Below are positions 54,557 through 63,226 of a stretch of DNA of 64,000 bases, in pieces. The first letter of the stretch is position 1. Each line of letters starts with the position of its first letter. Where the stretch lies: NCBI GenBank assembly GCA_902168255.1, contig CABHON010000010.1, positions 29,072 to 93,071 on the forward strand. Reading direction: 5' to 3'. The translations under genes and the position numbers were made by a program. Source of the stretch: an uncultured Legionella sp. GTDB lineage: Bacteria > Pseudomonadota > Gammaproteobacteria > Legionellales > Legionellaceae. The notes under the pieces are model-generated. The model saw only the letters and a list, made by a program, of their open reading frames with translations, made no database searches and was not told the DNA's origin.

Positions 54557-56365
54557 ATGCCTGGAACGAGCTTCATTGAAAAAGAACTAAATAAATTTTT
54601 GTTCAGTCCAGTTTCAGCAAACACTACTAACAGAACCCTGTTAGAAATGATCGAAATGACGGGAAAGCTATTAGAATCTGCCCGTGAAGATATGGTTACT
54701 GGAACCTATGCCCAAGGGGTTTATAAAGCCACACTAGCCAAAGAAAAATTATGGCGTGAACGCATCTTTGTTTCTCCTGATCTTTTCAATAATAATACAA
54801 ACTCCCCGGAAAATATTGAGCAACGACAATGGTTAGTAAATCCAACAACTAAAAATCATTTTATCGATATTGTTTCTAGTATTTTGCAAACCTGGTCTGC
54901 TATTTTAGATGAAACTAAAAAGGGAACTTTTGACAAAAAAGTACAAGATGCCATTCATCAGGCAATAAGGCGTCAATGTGTTAAAGTTTTAAGTTACGCT
55001 TTGTTTCAAGCAATGACATCTTCTTCTTGGGAACTGTCATGGGAAAAGGAATTGCTGGAAAGTTTTAAAGATCCAAAAGCTTTTTCAAAAAGCATGAATA
55101 AGTTTTTTAATAAGTTGTGTAGTCCGACATTTCAACACATTTTTCCCTCAGAATTCCGGTTAATGCTACAACAGGAAAGTTTTAGAAGTTGTATTTATGA
55201 TCAGGAATATTTTAAAAAAATGCTGTTTCTTCCGTTATTGACGGACAGTGGTTATCTTCAATCAGTATGCAGTGAAGAGCATTTTAGCGAACAACGAAAA
55301 GAGAACCATCATAAACTTAACCCTAATACCTTGCCTTCAGATATTGCTACCATAGCAAATTTGACCCGCACTAAAAAAAATAAGCATGATGTTATTCCTT
55401 CAGTAGTGGGAAACACAGAGGGAATGCGTCATTTGGCCATGTCATTATCAAATCAAGAACTCAACAATCTTTTAAATAATGAAGAAACATGGACTCATTT
55501 GTCTACCAGTAATAATTCTATGTCTGTAGAAACAATTCTTGAGTACCAGACGTTGACATTATTTTTAAAAATTATTCAGGCTCACTTGCATCTTGTTGAA
55601 TCCGAAAAAAATTCCGAAGATAAAATTAATGATTTTGTATTAGCCTTGGATAAGATGTCTTTGCATGAAATAATTCCTGAAATAAATGAAAAAGCAAAAC
55701 ATAATGCTTCTTCTTGGGGTACTTCAGCTGTAAATTCTTATCAAGCCAAGCGTGAAGAATTTGTGTCTACGTTTACAAATAATATTTTTCAAATTGAACG
55801 GATAATTCCTGAATCGCTTGTGTGGTCAACTATCAATTCCTCCAATGAAGAGCTCAAAAAGAAAGGATTAACAGCGAGGGGAAGAACCTTATCTAATGCA
55901 ATAAACTGGTATATTGATTATTTGAATATGCGAGGGGAAAAAGAACTTACTTCGAATGAAGCATTAATTATTTCCCGTTTAAAAGAGAAAACAGCATTTG
56001 CTGGATTAGGGGGAAAGCCCCAAGTCCAAGTAATGGCAAGAGCGCAAGATACTCTATATCCTAGTGCACCTTTACCTCCTGTTACCCCAAGCGCACCTCC
56101 TCTACCAGATAAGTTACTTCCTCGGGCTAAACTTGTAACAGGAAATACTGTGAATGAGATTCCTATAGAACAACCTGTTGTAGAAGCAATTAATGTTGCA
56201 AGACTTCCCAGTTTGGATATGAGCAGTGAGAGCAGGCTGGCGCCAAGGGAAAGAAATTTTTTCGCACGATTATTTACCCCACTAACTCAAGGTGCGGGAA
56301 CAGTAAGACACCCAGTAGAAGAGGCTCGAAATGCACCTACTTCCAGAAAAGTATCTAGTTTCTAA
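54557..56365 (+). CDS. Effector-like protein with proline-rich PSAP region
   Basis: I chose ATG 54557 (MPGTSFIEKELNKFLFSPVS, 602 residues) with an AAGGGGG ribosome site; a start at 54533 is possible. The protein is soluble and largely helical with no signal peptide. No family is recognised. Near the end, residues about 500-520 read LYPSAPLPPVTPSAPPLPDK, with two PSAP tetrapeptides and a polyproline character, a type of motif common in proteins that bind eukaryotic adaptor domains. The last residues are basic (TSRKVSSF). It overlaps cfa by 35 bases, which is unusual for unrelated genes. A role as secreted effector is inferred from architecture only. Confidence 0.6.
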   Translation: MPGTSFIEKELNKFLFSPVSANTTNRTLLEMIEMTGKLLESAREDMVTGTYAQGVYKATLAKEKLWRERIFVSPDLFNNNTNSPENIEQRQWLVNPTTKNHFIDIVSSILQTWSAILDETKKGTFDKKVQDAIHQAIRRQCVKVLSYALFQAMTSSSWELSWEKELLESFKDPKAFSKSMNKFFNKLCSPTFQHIFPSEFRLMLQQESFRSCIYDQEYFKKMLFLPLLTDSGYLQSVCSEEHFSEQRKENHHKLNPNTLPSDIATIANLTRTKKNKHDVIPSVVGNTEGMRHLAMSLSNQELNNLLNNEETWTHLSTSNNSMSVETILEYQTLTLFLKIIQAHLHLVESEKNSEDKINDFVLALDKMSLHEIIPEINEKAKHNASSWGTSAVNSYQAKREEFVSTFTNNIFQIERIIPESLVWSTINSSNEELKKKGLTARGRTLSNAINWYIDYLNMRGEKELTSNEALIISRLKEKTAFAGLGGKPQVQVMARAQDTLYPSAPLPPVTPSAPPLPDKLLPRAKLVTGNTVNEIPIEQPVVEAINVARLPSLDMSSESRLAPRERNFFARLFTPLTQGAGTVRHPVEEARNAPTSRKVSSF

Positions 56366-57452
56366 GCTTGAAAAAGCAGGTATTGCCGTAAACGGAAATA
56401 ATTCTTGGGATATACGTATTAATAATGCGCGCTTTTATAAGCGCGTAGTTTTTTCTGGTACGTTAGGCGCGGGTGAGTCCTACATGGATGGTGATTGGGA
56501 TTGTGAGGCAATCGATGAAATGGCAAGCCGTATTTTTCGTGCCAAGATATTGGAGCAACCTGTTTTTAAAGGCATACCTGCATTAGCTTTGCTTATCAAA
56601 ACGATATCCTCTAATATGAGTAAACATTCCCGCGCTTTTCAAGTTGGGAAAAAACATTACGATATCGGAAATGACCTCTACGAGCAGATGTTGGACAAGC
56701 GCCTAATTTATAGTTGTGGCTATTGGAAAAATGCTAAGAATCTCGATGAAGCACAAGAACATAAACTAGATTTAATTTGTCGAAAATTGCAACTTGAACC
56801 AGGAATGCGAGTACTTGATATTGGTGGAGGATGGGGCGGCTTTTCTCGTTTTGCTGCCGAAAAATATCAAGTAAGCATGGTAAATATTTCAGTTTCTAAA
56901 GAGCAAATTGCTTTCGCTGAAGCAAAGAAAGGAAACTTGCCTATTAAAAATTATTTACAAGATTATCGGGATACTACAGGAAAATATGATCGCATTGTTT
57001 CCGTAGGAATGTTTGAACATGTAGGTTATAAAAACTATGATAAATATATGGAGTTTGCTTCTTCGCATTTAAAACCGGATGGTTTGTTTCTTTTGCATAC
57101 TATTGGTTCTCCAACAACCCGATATATTAATGATCCTTGGATTGAACGCTATATTTTTCCTAACTCCCTTTTACCCAGTATTAACCAAGTTTCAAAAGCA
57201 GCGGAAAAATATTTCTTGGTGGAAGACTGGCATAATTTTGGGGCTGATTATGACAAAACACTTATGGCTTGGTATCAAAATTTTCAACAGTCCTGGCCAT
57301 CGTTAGTTTCAAAATATGGTGAGCGATTTTATCGAATGTGGAACTTTTATTTGCTTACATCTGCAGCCTGTTTTCGTTCTCGCGCCAACCAATTATGGCA
57401 AATTGTATTATCTCCTCACGGTGTTCCCGGTGGTTACGAGTCAATCCGTTAA
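56331..57452 (+). CDS. cfa: Cyclopropane-fatty-acyl-phospholipid synthase
   Basis: The enzyme adds a methylene group from SAM across the double bond of membrane phospholipid acyl chains. The 373-residue protein has the amino-terminal SCP2-like lipid-binding region (ARFYKRVVFSGTLGAGESYM, DGDWDC) and the methyltransferase core MRVLDIGGGWGGFSRFAAEK. YSCGYWKNAKNLDEAQ and VGMFEHVGYKNYDKYMEFAS carry active-site residues. Length and start MHLLPEKYLVSKL fit the family. The start lies inside the 3' end of the upstream gene. It is convergent with thpR, 12-base overlap. Confidence 0.96.
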   Translation: MHLLPEKYLVSKLEKAGIAVNGNNSWDIRINNARFYKRVVFSGTLGAGESYMDGDWDCEAIDEMASRIFRAKILEQPVFKGIPALALLIKTISSNMSKHSRAFQVGKKHYDIGNDLYEQMLDKRLIYSCGYWKNAKNLDEAQEHKLDLICRKLQLEPGMRVLDIGGGWGGFSRFAAEKYQVSMVNISVSKEQIAFAEAKKGNLPIKNYLQDYRDTTGKYDRIVSVGMFEHVGYKNYDKYMEFASSHLKPDGLFLLHTIGSPTTRYINDPWIERYIFPNSLLPSINQVSKAAEKYFLVEDWHNFGADYDKTLMAWYQNFQQSWPSLVSKYGERFYRMWNFYLLTSAACFRSRANQLWQIVLSPHGVPGGYESIR

Positions 57453-58061
57453 GAAGCATCGATATAAGGCTGTGTGGGTCACATAGGGAGAGCGGGGTGG
57501 CTCAATAGGCTCACTTTTAAACAAGATAACTTGGTTAAAATTAATCGTAATGTCTACTGGTTGAGCTTTTAAATCTGTGGGCTCTTCTAATCTTCCTAAG
57601 GTAATATGCGGTAAAAAACCATGTGTTTCATGGGATAAATCAGGATAAATTTGAGCTTTTTCAAGGCATTCTTCTACTTGTTGTCTTAAATATAATAAGG
57701 AGGCAGTAGTTTCTCCTGTCAAGGCAACCACAGTTGGTTTAAAATCAGGAAATAATTGCACTTGATCACAATGTAACTCAATACTACCACTTGAACTTAA
57801 ATGTGATTTCCAAGGAGGATTGGAAAAATGCCATTTTTTCATGCATGCAATAAGATGCTCAATTTCTTTAGAGGAATGACGTCCAAGAAAAAAAAGAGTT
57901 AAATGTAACCGTTGAGATTGTGTCCATCGAACAGAATGAGGAAGGGGGGCTAAATCCATTTTTAACTCAGATTGCAAGCGATGAATAGTCGGATGATATA
58001 TTTTATCAACCGGTAGAGCCAGAAAAATTCTGGTACTGTCTTTGGAGGCGCCTATTTCCAC
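57441..58061 (-). CDS. thpR: RNA 2',3'-cyclic phosphodiesterase (2'-5' RNA ligase family)
   Basis: This 206-residue 2H phosphoesterase contains both HxTx motifs: RLHLTLFFLG (near 53) and LPHITLGRLE (near 153). It opens 2',3'-cyclic phosphates on RNA; the physiological role in bacteria is unclear. RIFLALPVDKIYHPTI is the usual start of the domain. It overlaps the thioredoxin-like gene by 10 bases upstream and the cfa gene by 12 bases downstream. Confidence 0.92.
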   Translation of the reverse strand: MEIGASKDSTRIFLALPVDKIYHPTIHRLQSELKMDLAPLPHSVRWTQSQRLHLTLFFLGRHSSKEIEHLIACMKKWHFSNPPWKSHLSSSGSIELHCDQVQLFPDFKPTVVALTGETTASLLYLRQQVEECLEKAQIYPDLSHETHGFLPHITLGRLEEPTDLKAQPVDITINFNQVILFKSEPIEPPRSPYVTHTALYRCFLTD

Positions 58062-58606
58062 TTAATATTACAACCAATGCTAGGTTTTTGATTTTCTGAT
58101 ACCGATTTGCCCTGTAATAAACAATCAAGAGCTTCACGGATGTCTTTTGCTGTGACGGGAATGCCATTACCAGGGCGTGAATCATCCATTTGCCCGCGAT
58201 AAACGCATGCTAAGTTTTTATCAAAAATGTAAAAATCTGGTGTACATGCAGCTTTATATGCTTTGGCTACTTCTTGCGTATCGTCAAACAAATAAGGAAA
58301 AGAATAACCGACATTCTTTGCTGTTTCCGCCATTTTATCGGGGGCATCTTCAGGATAAAGCGTTATATCATTAGCACTAATGGCAATAAAACTTATCCCT
58401 TGTTTTTGATAATCCTGGGCTAATCTTACTAACCCAGGATTAACATGATGTACGAAAGGACAATGATTACAAATGAAAAAAATAACAGTTGCAATAGAGG
58501 ATTTTAAATCCTCTAGATCAAGTGTTTTTTGTGAGACTGTGTCATACAAAGAAAAAGCTGGTGCTATAGTGCCCAGGGGAAGCATAGTAGAAGGTGTTTT
58601 AGCCAT
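58052..58606 (-). CDS. Thioredoxin-like redox protein (AhpC/TSA-type)
   Basis: I chose ATG 58606 (MAKTPSTMLPLGTIAPAFSL, 184 residues). The frame extends further upstream into a Lys/Phe-rich low-complexity stretch that does not look like protein. The domain has IFFICNHCPFVHHVNPGLVR with a CxxC redox pair, followed by FIAISANDITLYPEDAPDKM and ACTPDFYIFDKNLACVYRGQ with the cis-proline (TPD). This pattern marks a widespread cytosolic thioredoxin-fold group often annotated thioredoxin family protein. The substrate is unknown. Confidence 0.88.
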   Translation of the reverse strand: MAKTPSTMLPLGTIAPAFSLYDTVSQKTLDLEDLKSSIATVIFFICNHCPFVHHVNPGLVRLAQDYQKQGISFIAISANDITLYPEDAPDKMAETAKNVGYSFPYLFDDTQEVAKAYKAACTPDFYIFDKNLACVYRGQMDDSRPGNGIPVTAKDIREALDCLLQGKSVSENQKPSIGCNIKWK

Positions 58607-58744
58607 AATGTTAAAATAAAATTTTAATAAAAACTTAAACTTTAATTTTAACAAAATTTTTCTAAATTTAAAACTCATTAAATTTGTCTTATTAAATATT
58701 TCATCTAGTATGGTAAATTAAGTAAGCTTGAATGCTTGCGAATT

Positions 58745-58829
58745 TACTCATACACGTCACAATGGAGCTTTCGGTTTACTGAAGCTGATGCAGCTCGCAA
58801 CAAAACCGAAAACCCAAGTGCGGAGTATA
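58745..58829. repeat. Palindromic repeat family R4, copy 2 (inverted, shorter)
   Basis: On the minus strand it reads TATACTCCGCACTTGGG, then TTTTCGGTTTTGTTGCGAGC and TGCATC, as in copy 1 at 34208-34331, and ends ACCGAAAGC with GAGTA. It occupies the spacer just before the small secreted-protein gene. Confidence 0.7.
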
Positions 58830-58857
58830 TTTAATATAAGACATAGGAGGTAATAAT

Positions 58858-59142
58858 ATGTTTACTAAAAAAATTGCAATATTAGCTGCCCTTACAACAG
58901 CATTTATTTCAGGTTCAATGATGGCGGCAAATTCTTCATCTAATTCTCATAATAATACAGGGAAATCTCAGGCTAATACGAGAACAGATAAACGAGCGAC
59001 TATGGATAATCAAGATGCTACTGCAACACCATCACAAAGTTATCATAATAGAGGTGCAAATACTCAAAGTCACAATAATCCGCCAAACAATCATGCTTAT
59101 CGAGATCATGGAAGCAGCACCCAAACATCTCAAGATCAATAA
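58858..59142 (+). CDS. Small secreted Asn/Ser/His-rich peptide without cysteine
   Basis: This 94-residue protein has a signal peptide (MFTKKIAILAALTTAFISGS, cleavage after MMAA). The roughly 70-residue mature part is hydrophilic and rich in Asn, Ser, Thr, Gln and His (HNNTGKSQANTRTDKRATMD, SYHNRGANTQSHNNPPNNHA). A very strong ribosome site, AGGAGGTAATAATATG, suggests high expression. A terminator follows. The next genes encode an MNIO enzyme and its DUF2063 partner, which usually modify a small secreted peptide; this product lacks the cysteines of known bufferins, so a precursor role is speculative. Confidence 0.7.
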   Translation: MFTKKIAILAALTTAFISGSMMAANSSSNSHNNTGKSQANTRTDKRATMDNQDATATPSQSYHNRGANTQSHNNPPNNHAYRDHGSSTQTSQDQ

Positions 59143-59165
59143 TCCTGTGATGTTTTCCACGATGC

Positions 59166-59194
59166 TAGAAGGCGAGAAATCGCCTTCTATTTTC
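59166..59194 (+). terminator. Rho-independent terminator after the small secreted-peptide gene
   Basis: TAGAAGGCGA and TCGCCTTCTA form a perfect 10-base stem with a GAAA tetraloop, followed by TTTTC. It should end most transcripts of the upstream gene before the MNIO gene, which then needs its own promoter or read-through. Confidence 0.85.
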
Positions 59195-59245
59195 ATTATA
59201 CAAAATATATACTAAGCGAACTTCAATTTTTGCTCGAGGCGTAAA

Positions 59246-60058
59246 ATGTTAACAACCTTTAGAGGAATAGGATTACGCTTTCCCCATTACCAAGAAATAT
59301 TAGACAAAAAACCTGATATTGGTTGGTTAGAAGTCCACAGTGAAAATTTTTTTGGCGAAGGACGTTCACTGGAGTGTTTACAAGAAATTAGAAAACATTA
59401 CCCAATTAGTTTACATGGCGTCGGTTTATCACTAGGTTCAATAAACGAACCTGATTTTTTTCACCTTCAACGGTTGAAAACATTAATAGAGAAAATTGAA
59501 CCTTTTCTTATTTCTGAACATTTGTCCTGGAGTCGATTAGGAAAAAATTATTTTCCCGATCTTTTGCCGCTACCTTATACGGATGAGAGTTTGCAAGTGC
59601 TTTCTACCAATATTCAAAAAACACAGGATTTTTTAAAACGTTCATTACTTATTGAAAACCCTTCTTCTTATATTACTTACCAAAATTCCACATGGGAAGA
59701 AAGTGATTTTTTAATTGCACTTTTGGAAAAGACAGGGGCTAAACTATTATTAGATGTTAATAATGTGTTTGTTTCTTCGATGAATCATGGGTGGGAGCCA
59801 GTGGCTTATATCAAAAGAATTCCTTCCCATTATGTTCAAGAAATTCATCTTGCAGGACACTCAACGCGTCAAGTGGAAAATGTTGAATTACATATAGACA
59901 CCCATGATAAAGCCGTATGCCCAGAAGTCTGGGATTTATATCGAGTGGCTATTCAACATTGTGGAATTGTCCCAACCCTTTTAGAATGGGATGAAGCAAT
60001 ACCTTCGTTGTCTGAACTACTGGCAGAAGCAGAAAAGATAAAACATTATGTCGAATAA
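59246..60058 (+). CDS. DUF692/MNIO family multinuclear iron oxidase (BufB-like)
   Basis: This 270-residue TIM-barrel protein belongs to the MNIO (DUF692) family, enzymes that oxidatively modify side chains in small peptides. Motifs with metal-binding residues are IGWLEVHSENFFGEGRSLEC, YPISLHGVGLSLGSIN, FLISEHLSWSRLG, LLIENPSSYI, LLLDVNNVFVSSMNHGW, VQEIHLAGHS, HIDTHDKAV and LLEWDEAIP. All look intact. It overlaps the DUF2063 gene by 11 bases, the usual bufB-bufC arrangement. In known systems the pair makes copper-binding bufferins. Confidence 0.92.
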   Translation: MLTTFRGIGLRFPHYQEILDKKPDIGWLEVHSENFFGEGRSLECLQEIRKHYPISLHGVGLSLGSINEPDFFHLQRLKTLIEKIEPFLISEHLSWSRLGKNYFPDLLPLPYTDESLQVLSTNIQKTQDFLKRSLLIENPSSYITYQNSTWEESDFLIALLEKTGAKLLLDVNNVFVSSMNHGWEPVAYIKRIPSHYVQEIHLAGHSTRQVENVELHIDTHDKAVCPEVWDLYRVAIQHCGIVPTLLEWDEAIPSLSELLAEAEKIKHYVE

Positions 60059-60782
60059 TTTAGCCGAGATACAAAAAGAATTCATTGAAAAAATATTTCA
60101 ATATAAAGCTTTTCCAGCAGGATTAGTTTCTCCTAATTGTGAAGCTCGTTTTAATGTGTACCGGCAGTCTATCTTTGAAAACTGCCGTCATGCCCTTGAA
60201 ATAACTTTTCCTTATACATGGAAGGCACTTGCTGAGAAAAACATTTCTGCGAATCATATGGTTGGATATTTTTTGAAAGATATAAATAATTGGCCTCACT
60301 CGGGATGTTTGGATGATTGGGGAGGAGATTTTCCCGAATTTTTATTGACGATATCTAGTGGCATGAAAGCTATAAGCGAACTTGCCCAGTATGAGTGGTT
60401 ATGTAATATGGCGAGTTTATTGCCAGAAAAACCAGCTCTTCGTTCTCAGGACTTAACTTGTCTTTCAGATGATGAAAAAATGAATATCGTGTTGCAGTTT
60501 CAGCCATCTTTTTTTCTTCATTATATAACTTTTTCTCTAGAAAAAATTATTGCTGAATGGCCGGGAAATGGTGGAGATTGGGTGATAATTATACGATCAG
60601 GTCCCCAGATACTGACGTATAATATCACCGATGAACAAGCAACATTTTATCAAAAGCTTCAACAAAAAATGACGCTGTCAGAAGCATATGAAGAGGTAAC
60701 CCTGGTTTATCCTTTGTTTAATTTAGCCAATGCTTTAGTATTTATGTTTGAGAAAGGCTTATGCGTAAATTCAAATAGTTAG
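60048..60782 (+). CDS. DUF2063 family protein, MNIO partner (BufC-like)
   Basis: This 244-residue protein starts with the DUF2063 DNA-binding-like domain: FNVYRQSIFENCRHALEITF, with the typical YR and A-L-x-x-x-F-P pattern, then FPEFLLTISSGMKAISELAQ and YEWLCNMASLLP. In MNIO systems this protein recognises the precursor peptide and presents it to the enzyme. The carboxy-terminal half is less conserved. Its 3' end overlaps the convergent neighbour by 4 bases. Confidence 0.88.
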   Translation: MSNNLAEIQKEFIEKIFQYKAFPAGLVSPNCEARFNVYRQSIFENCRHALEITFPYTWKALAEKNISANHMVGYFLKDINNWPHSGCLDDWGGDFPEFLLTISSGMKAISELAQYEWLCNMASLLPEKPALRSQDLTCLSDDEKMNIVLQFQPSFFLHYITFSLEKIIAEWPGNGGDWVIIIRSGPQILTYNITDEQATFYQKLQQKMTLSEAYEEVTLVYPLFNLANALVFMFEKGLCVNSNS

Positions 60783-61357
60783 GCGAAGCGCTTTCCCCTT
60801 TCAAGATCAGATTCAGGGTAGTCAGCATCATATTCAGAAGTTAATGAGTCCTTACTTTGACTTCGGATGCGAGCTAATGCCATTGGTGCTGCTCCGACGG
60901 GTTGACTTACCATTCTAACCTCTGTGGCCTCTGGCATTGAAGATTCCGAAGCTAAATCGCTATCCAATGAATGTCTTGGAAATAAAGATAAACGTTCAGT
61001 TATATGCCTATCTGGTGCTACAACGGAGATTGGCAATTCCAAATTACTATTAGATGCTTCGGAAGCATGGCTACTATGCTCATCTTCCATCCATTGTCGC
61101 CTGATTCTTAAAGTTGCTACGATTAACGCCAAAGAAGCAATAACAGCAGTACTTATTATGGCGGAGTAGATTACTACATCACAGTTAAGAAAACAGGAGG
61201 AGGATGTAGATGGTTCCTGTAATATTGGTTTACTGGTGGGTACAGAAGTAGGATATTCTGAGTATTTGTGTGTTGTTTCTTGAGCCTTTATTAACACAGC
61301 TATACATAAACTTAGAGCTATTTTAATAGAAGTTTTATGAGTAATTTTAAAAAGCAT
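60779..61357 (-). CDS. Single-pass membrane protein with signal peptide and long Ser-rich tail
   Basis: This 192-residue protein has an amino-terminal signal-like helix (IKIALSLCIAVLIKA), an extracytoplasmic stretch of about 35 residues rich in Ser/Thr/Pro (PTSVPTSKPILQEPSTSSS), a second helix (VVIYSAIISTAVIASLALIV), then basic RIRRQW and a polar tail of about 95 residues. This is type I membrane topology, unusual in bacteria. The tail has acidic Ser-rich clusters such as DSLTSEYDADYPESDLE. No family is recognised. It may be an inclusion- or host-membrane-type protein, but this is speculation. Confidence 0.6.
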   Translation of the reverse strand: MLFKITHKTSIKIALSLCIAVLIKAQETTHKYSEYPTSVPTSKPILQEPSTSSSCFLNCDVVIYSAIISTAVIASLALIVATLRIRRQWMEDEHSSHASEASNSNLELPISVVAPDRHITERLSLFPRHSLDSDLASESSMPEATEVRMVSQPVGAAPMALARIRSQSKDSLTSEYDADYPESDLERGKRFA

Positions 61358-61515
61358 TTATTACCTTTAACATATTAATTTAAGTAAGGTAATTATACGG
61401 TCAAATTCTTAAATAAATATTAATTTTGTGAGCGTGCTATGCAATTTAAGTTTAACAAATAGAACTTATCCCTTTTTAATAAAATTATATATATATACTG
61501 AACCAGAACATATAT

Positions 61516-61544
61516 TTGATAAAGATAGCAGAGTACGGTAAAAT
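61516..61544 (+). promoter_or_regulatory. Sigma-70-type promoter for acpP-fabF
   Basis: TTGATA (61516-61521) and TAAAAT (61539-61544) are separated by exactly 17 bases, 45 bases before the acpP ATG. This fits a strong housekeeping promoter, as expected for acyl carrier protein. Confidence 0.7.
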
Positions 61545-61588
61545 CCTTCTTCTAGGTTTTATTTTTAACATAAGGTGAGTAAATACAA

Positions 61589-61846
61589 ATGAGTACAATT
61601 GATGTTAATGCTATTAAAGCGCGTGTTCGCAAGATTGTTTCTGAACAATTGGGCATTAAAGAACAAGAATTGAACGATGAAGCTTCTTTTCGTGATGATT
61701 TAGGCGCTGATTCTTTAGATAGCGTTGAATTAGTTATGGCTTTGGAAGAAGAATTTGAAACAGAAATTCCTGATGAAGAAGCTGAAAAAATTACCACAGT
61801 AAAAGAAACAATTGAATATATTGTTGAGAAATTAGAAAAAGCTTAA
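61589..61846 (+). CDS. acpP: Acyl carrier protein
   Basis: This 85-residue acidic protein carries acyl chains during fatty acid synthesis. The phosphopantetheine serine is in [20 protein letters not shown]. The amino terminus ([20 protein letters not shown]) and the last helices match the family. An AAGGTGAG ribosome site is present. fabF starts 19 bases after the stop, the usual gene pair. Confidence 0.97.
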   Translation: MSTIDVNAIKARVRKIVSEQLGIKEQELNDEASFRDDLGADSLDSVELVMALEEEFETEIPDEEAEKITTVKETIEYIVEKLEKA

Positions 61847-61865
61847 TATAAAGGCCATTAAAAAG

Positions 61866-63104
61866 ATGAGTAAACGTAGAGTTGTCGTGACAGGAGTGGG
61901 AATGGTTACCCCTCTTGGGAACACAGTTAAAGAGTCATGGGATGCGGTACTAAAAGGAAAAAGTGGGGTAACACCTGTAACAGAATTTGATGTATCTGCT
62001 TTTCCAACAAAAATTTGGGCTATTATCAAAAATTTTGATCCAGCTCTTTACATGGATCCTAAAGAAGCACGACGCGCTGATAAGTTTACTCAGTATGGTA
62101 TGGCTGCAGCACAAGAAGCAATGCAAGATTCAGGCATTGATGTTAAAGAATCAGATGTTGCTCGCTTTGGTGTTGCGGTAGGTTCTGGAATTGGTGGTTT
62201 AACAGCTATTACCCAAAACCAAGCCTATTTAGATCAAGGCGGACCCCGCAAGGTTTCGCCTTTCTTTATTCCAACAGGCATAATTAATGCTTTACCAGGT
62301 CAAATTGCCATTCAATATGGTTTAAAAGGCCCTAATATTTCTATTGTAACAGCTTGCACAACAGGCACACATAATATTGGTTATGCTGCTCGCATGATTG
62401 CTTATGGTGATGCGGATTTAATGTTGGCAGGCGGAGCAGAAACTTGTTACGCACCTGTTATTTTGGCAGGTTTTGCTGCAGCGCGTGCTTTATCTAAACG
62501 AAATGAATCGCCAGAACAAGCGAGCCGGCCATTTGATAAAGATCGCGATGGCTTTGTGTTAGGTGAAGGTGCGGGCGTATTACTTCTAGAAGAATACGAA
62601 CATGCTAAAAAACGTGGTGCAAAAATTTATGCTGAAATTGCTGGCTTTGGTGCAAGTGATGATGCATTCCATATTACTTCTCCAGATGAAGATTCTGTAG
62701 GGGCAAGTTTGTCTATTAGCAATGCGCTAAAAGATGCCCAAATTTCCCCAGAACAAGTAGATTATGTTAATGCACATGGAACATCTACCGTGATGAATGA
62801 TTTGAATGAAACTCGTGCATTGAAAAATGTATTGGGTGAGCATGCGTACAAAGTACCGGTCAGTTCGACGAAATCGATGACAGGCCACTTGTTAGGTGCT
62901 GCAGGTGCGGTTGAAGCCATTTTCTGTGCATTGGCCATTCAAGAAAGCGTTGTTCCACCAACTATTAATTTAGATAACCCAGATGAAGCGTGTGATTTAG
63001 ATTATGTTCCTCATCATGCTCGCGAAAAAAATGTTGATATCGCTATTAGTAACTCATTTGGTTTCGGCGGTACTAACGGAACATTAGTGTTGAAGAAGGT
63101 TTAA
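61866..63104 (+). CDS. fabF: 3-oxoacyl-ACP synthase II
   Basis: This 412-residue condensing enzyme elongates acyl-ACP. The active-site cysteine is in SIVTACTTGTHNIGYAARMI; the two histidines are in YVNAHGTSTVMNDLNET and STKSMTGHLLGAAGAVEAIF. The start RRVVVTGVGMVTPLG and the end SNSFGFGGTNGTLVLKK are standard. In E. coli, pabC and mltG follow before tmk; here both are absent and a palindrome fills the gap. Confidence 0.97.
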   Translation: MSKRRVVVTGVGMVTPLGNTVKESWDAVLKGKSGVTPVTEFDVSAFPTKIWAIIKNFDPALYMDPKEARRADKFTQYGMAAAQEAMQDSGIDVKESDVARFGVAVGSGIGGLTAITQNQAYLDQGGPRKVSPFFIPTGIINALPGQIAIQYGLKGPNISIVTACTTGTHNIGYAARMIAYGDADLMLAGGAETCYAPVILAGFAAARALSKRNESPEQASRPFDKDRDGFVLGEGAGVLLLEEYEHAKKRGAKIYAEIAGFGASDDAFHITSPDEDSVGASLSISNALKDAQISPEQVDYVNAHGTSTVMNDLNETRALKNVLGEHAYKVPVSSTKSMTGHLLGAAGAVEAIFCALAIQESVVPPTINLDNPDEACDLDYVPHHAREKNVDIAISNSFGFGGTNGTLVLKKV

Positions 63105-63123
63105 TTTCAGTTCATCATTTTTT

Positions 63124-63195
63124 GTAGGGGCGAGCGGCGCTCGCCTTATTGATTTAAATAAATTTATTTAGAAGGGCGAGATCGCTCGTCCCTAC
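63124..63195. repeat. Palindromic repeat, R1-related GTAGGGGCGAGCG type
   Basis: GTAGGGGCGAGCGGCGCTCG (from 63124) is mirrored by GGGCGAGATCGCTCGTCCCTAC (ending 63195), with an AT-rich loop of about 27 bases. The ends match R1 but the core differs. It fills most of the 122-base fabF-tmk spacer. Confidence 0.8.
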
Positions 63196-63226
63196 AAGCA
63201 AGATCATCAGCTGTTTCGAGAAAATC

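Noticed and set aside
58858..59142. Classical bufferin (BufA) upstream of the MNIO gene
   Set aside because: Bufferins depend on conserved cysteines; this peptide has none, and a terminator separates it from the MNIO gene.
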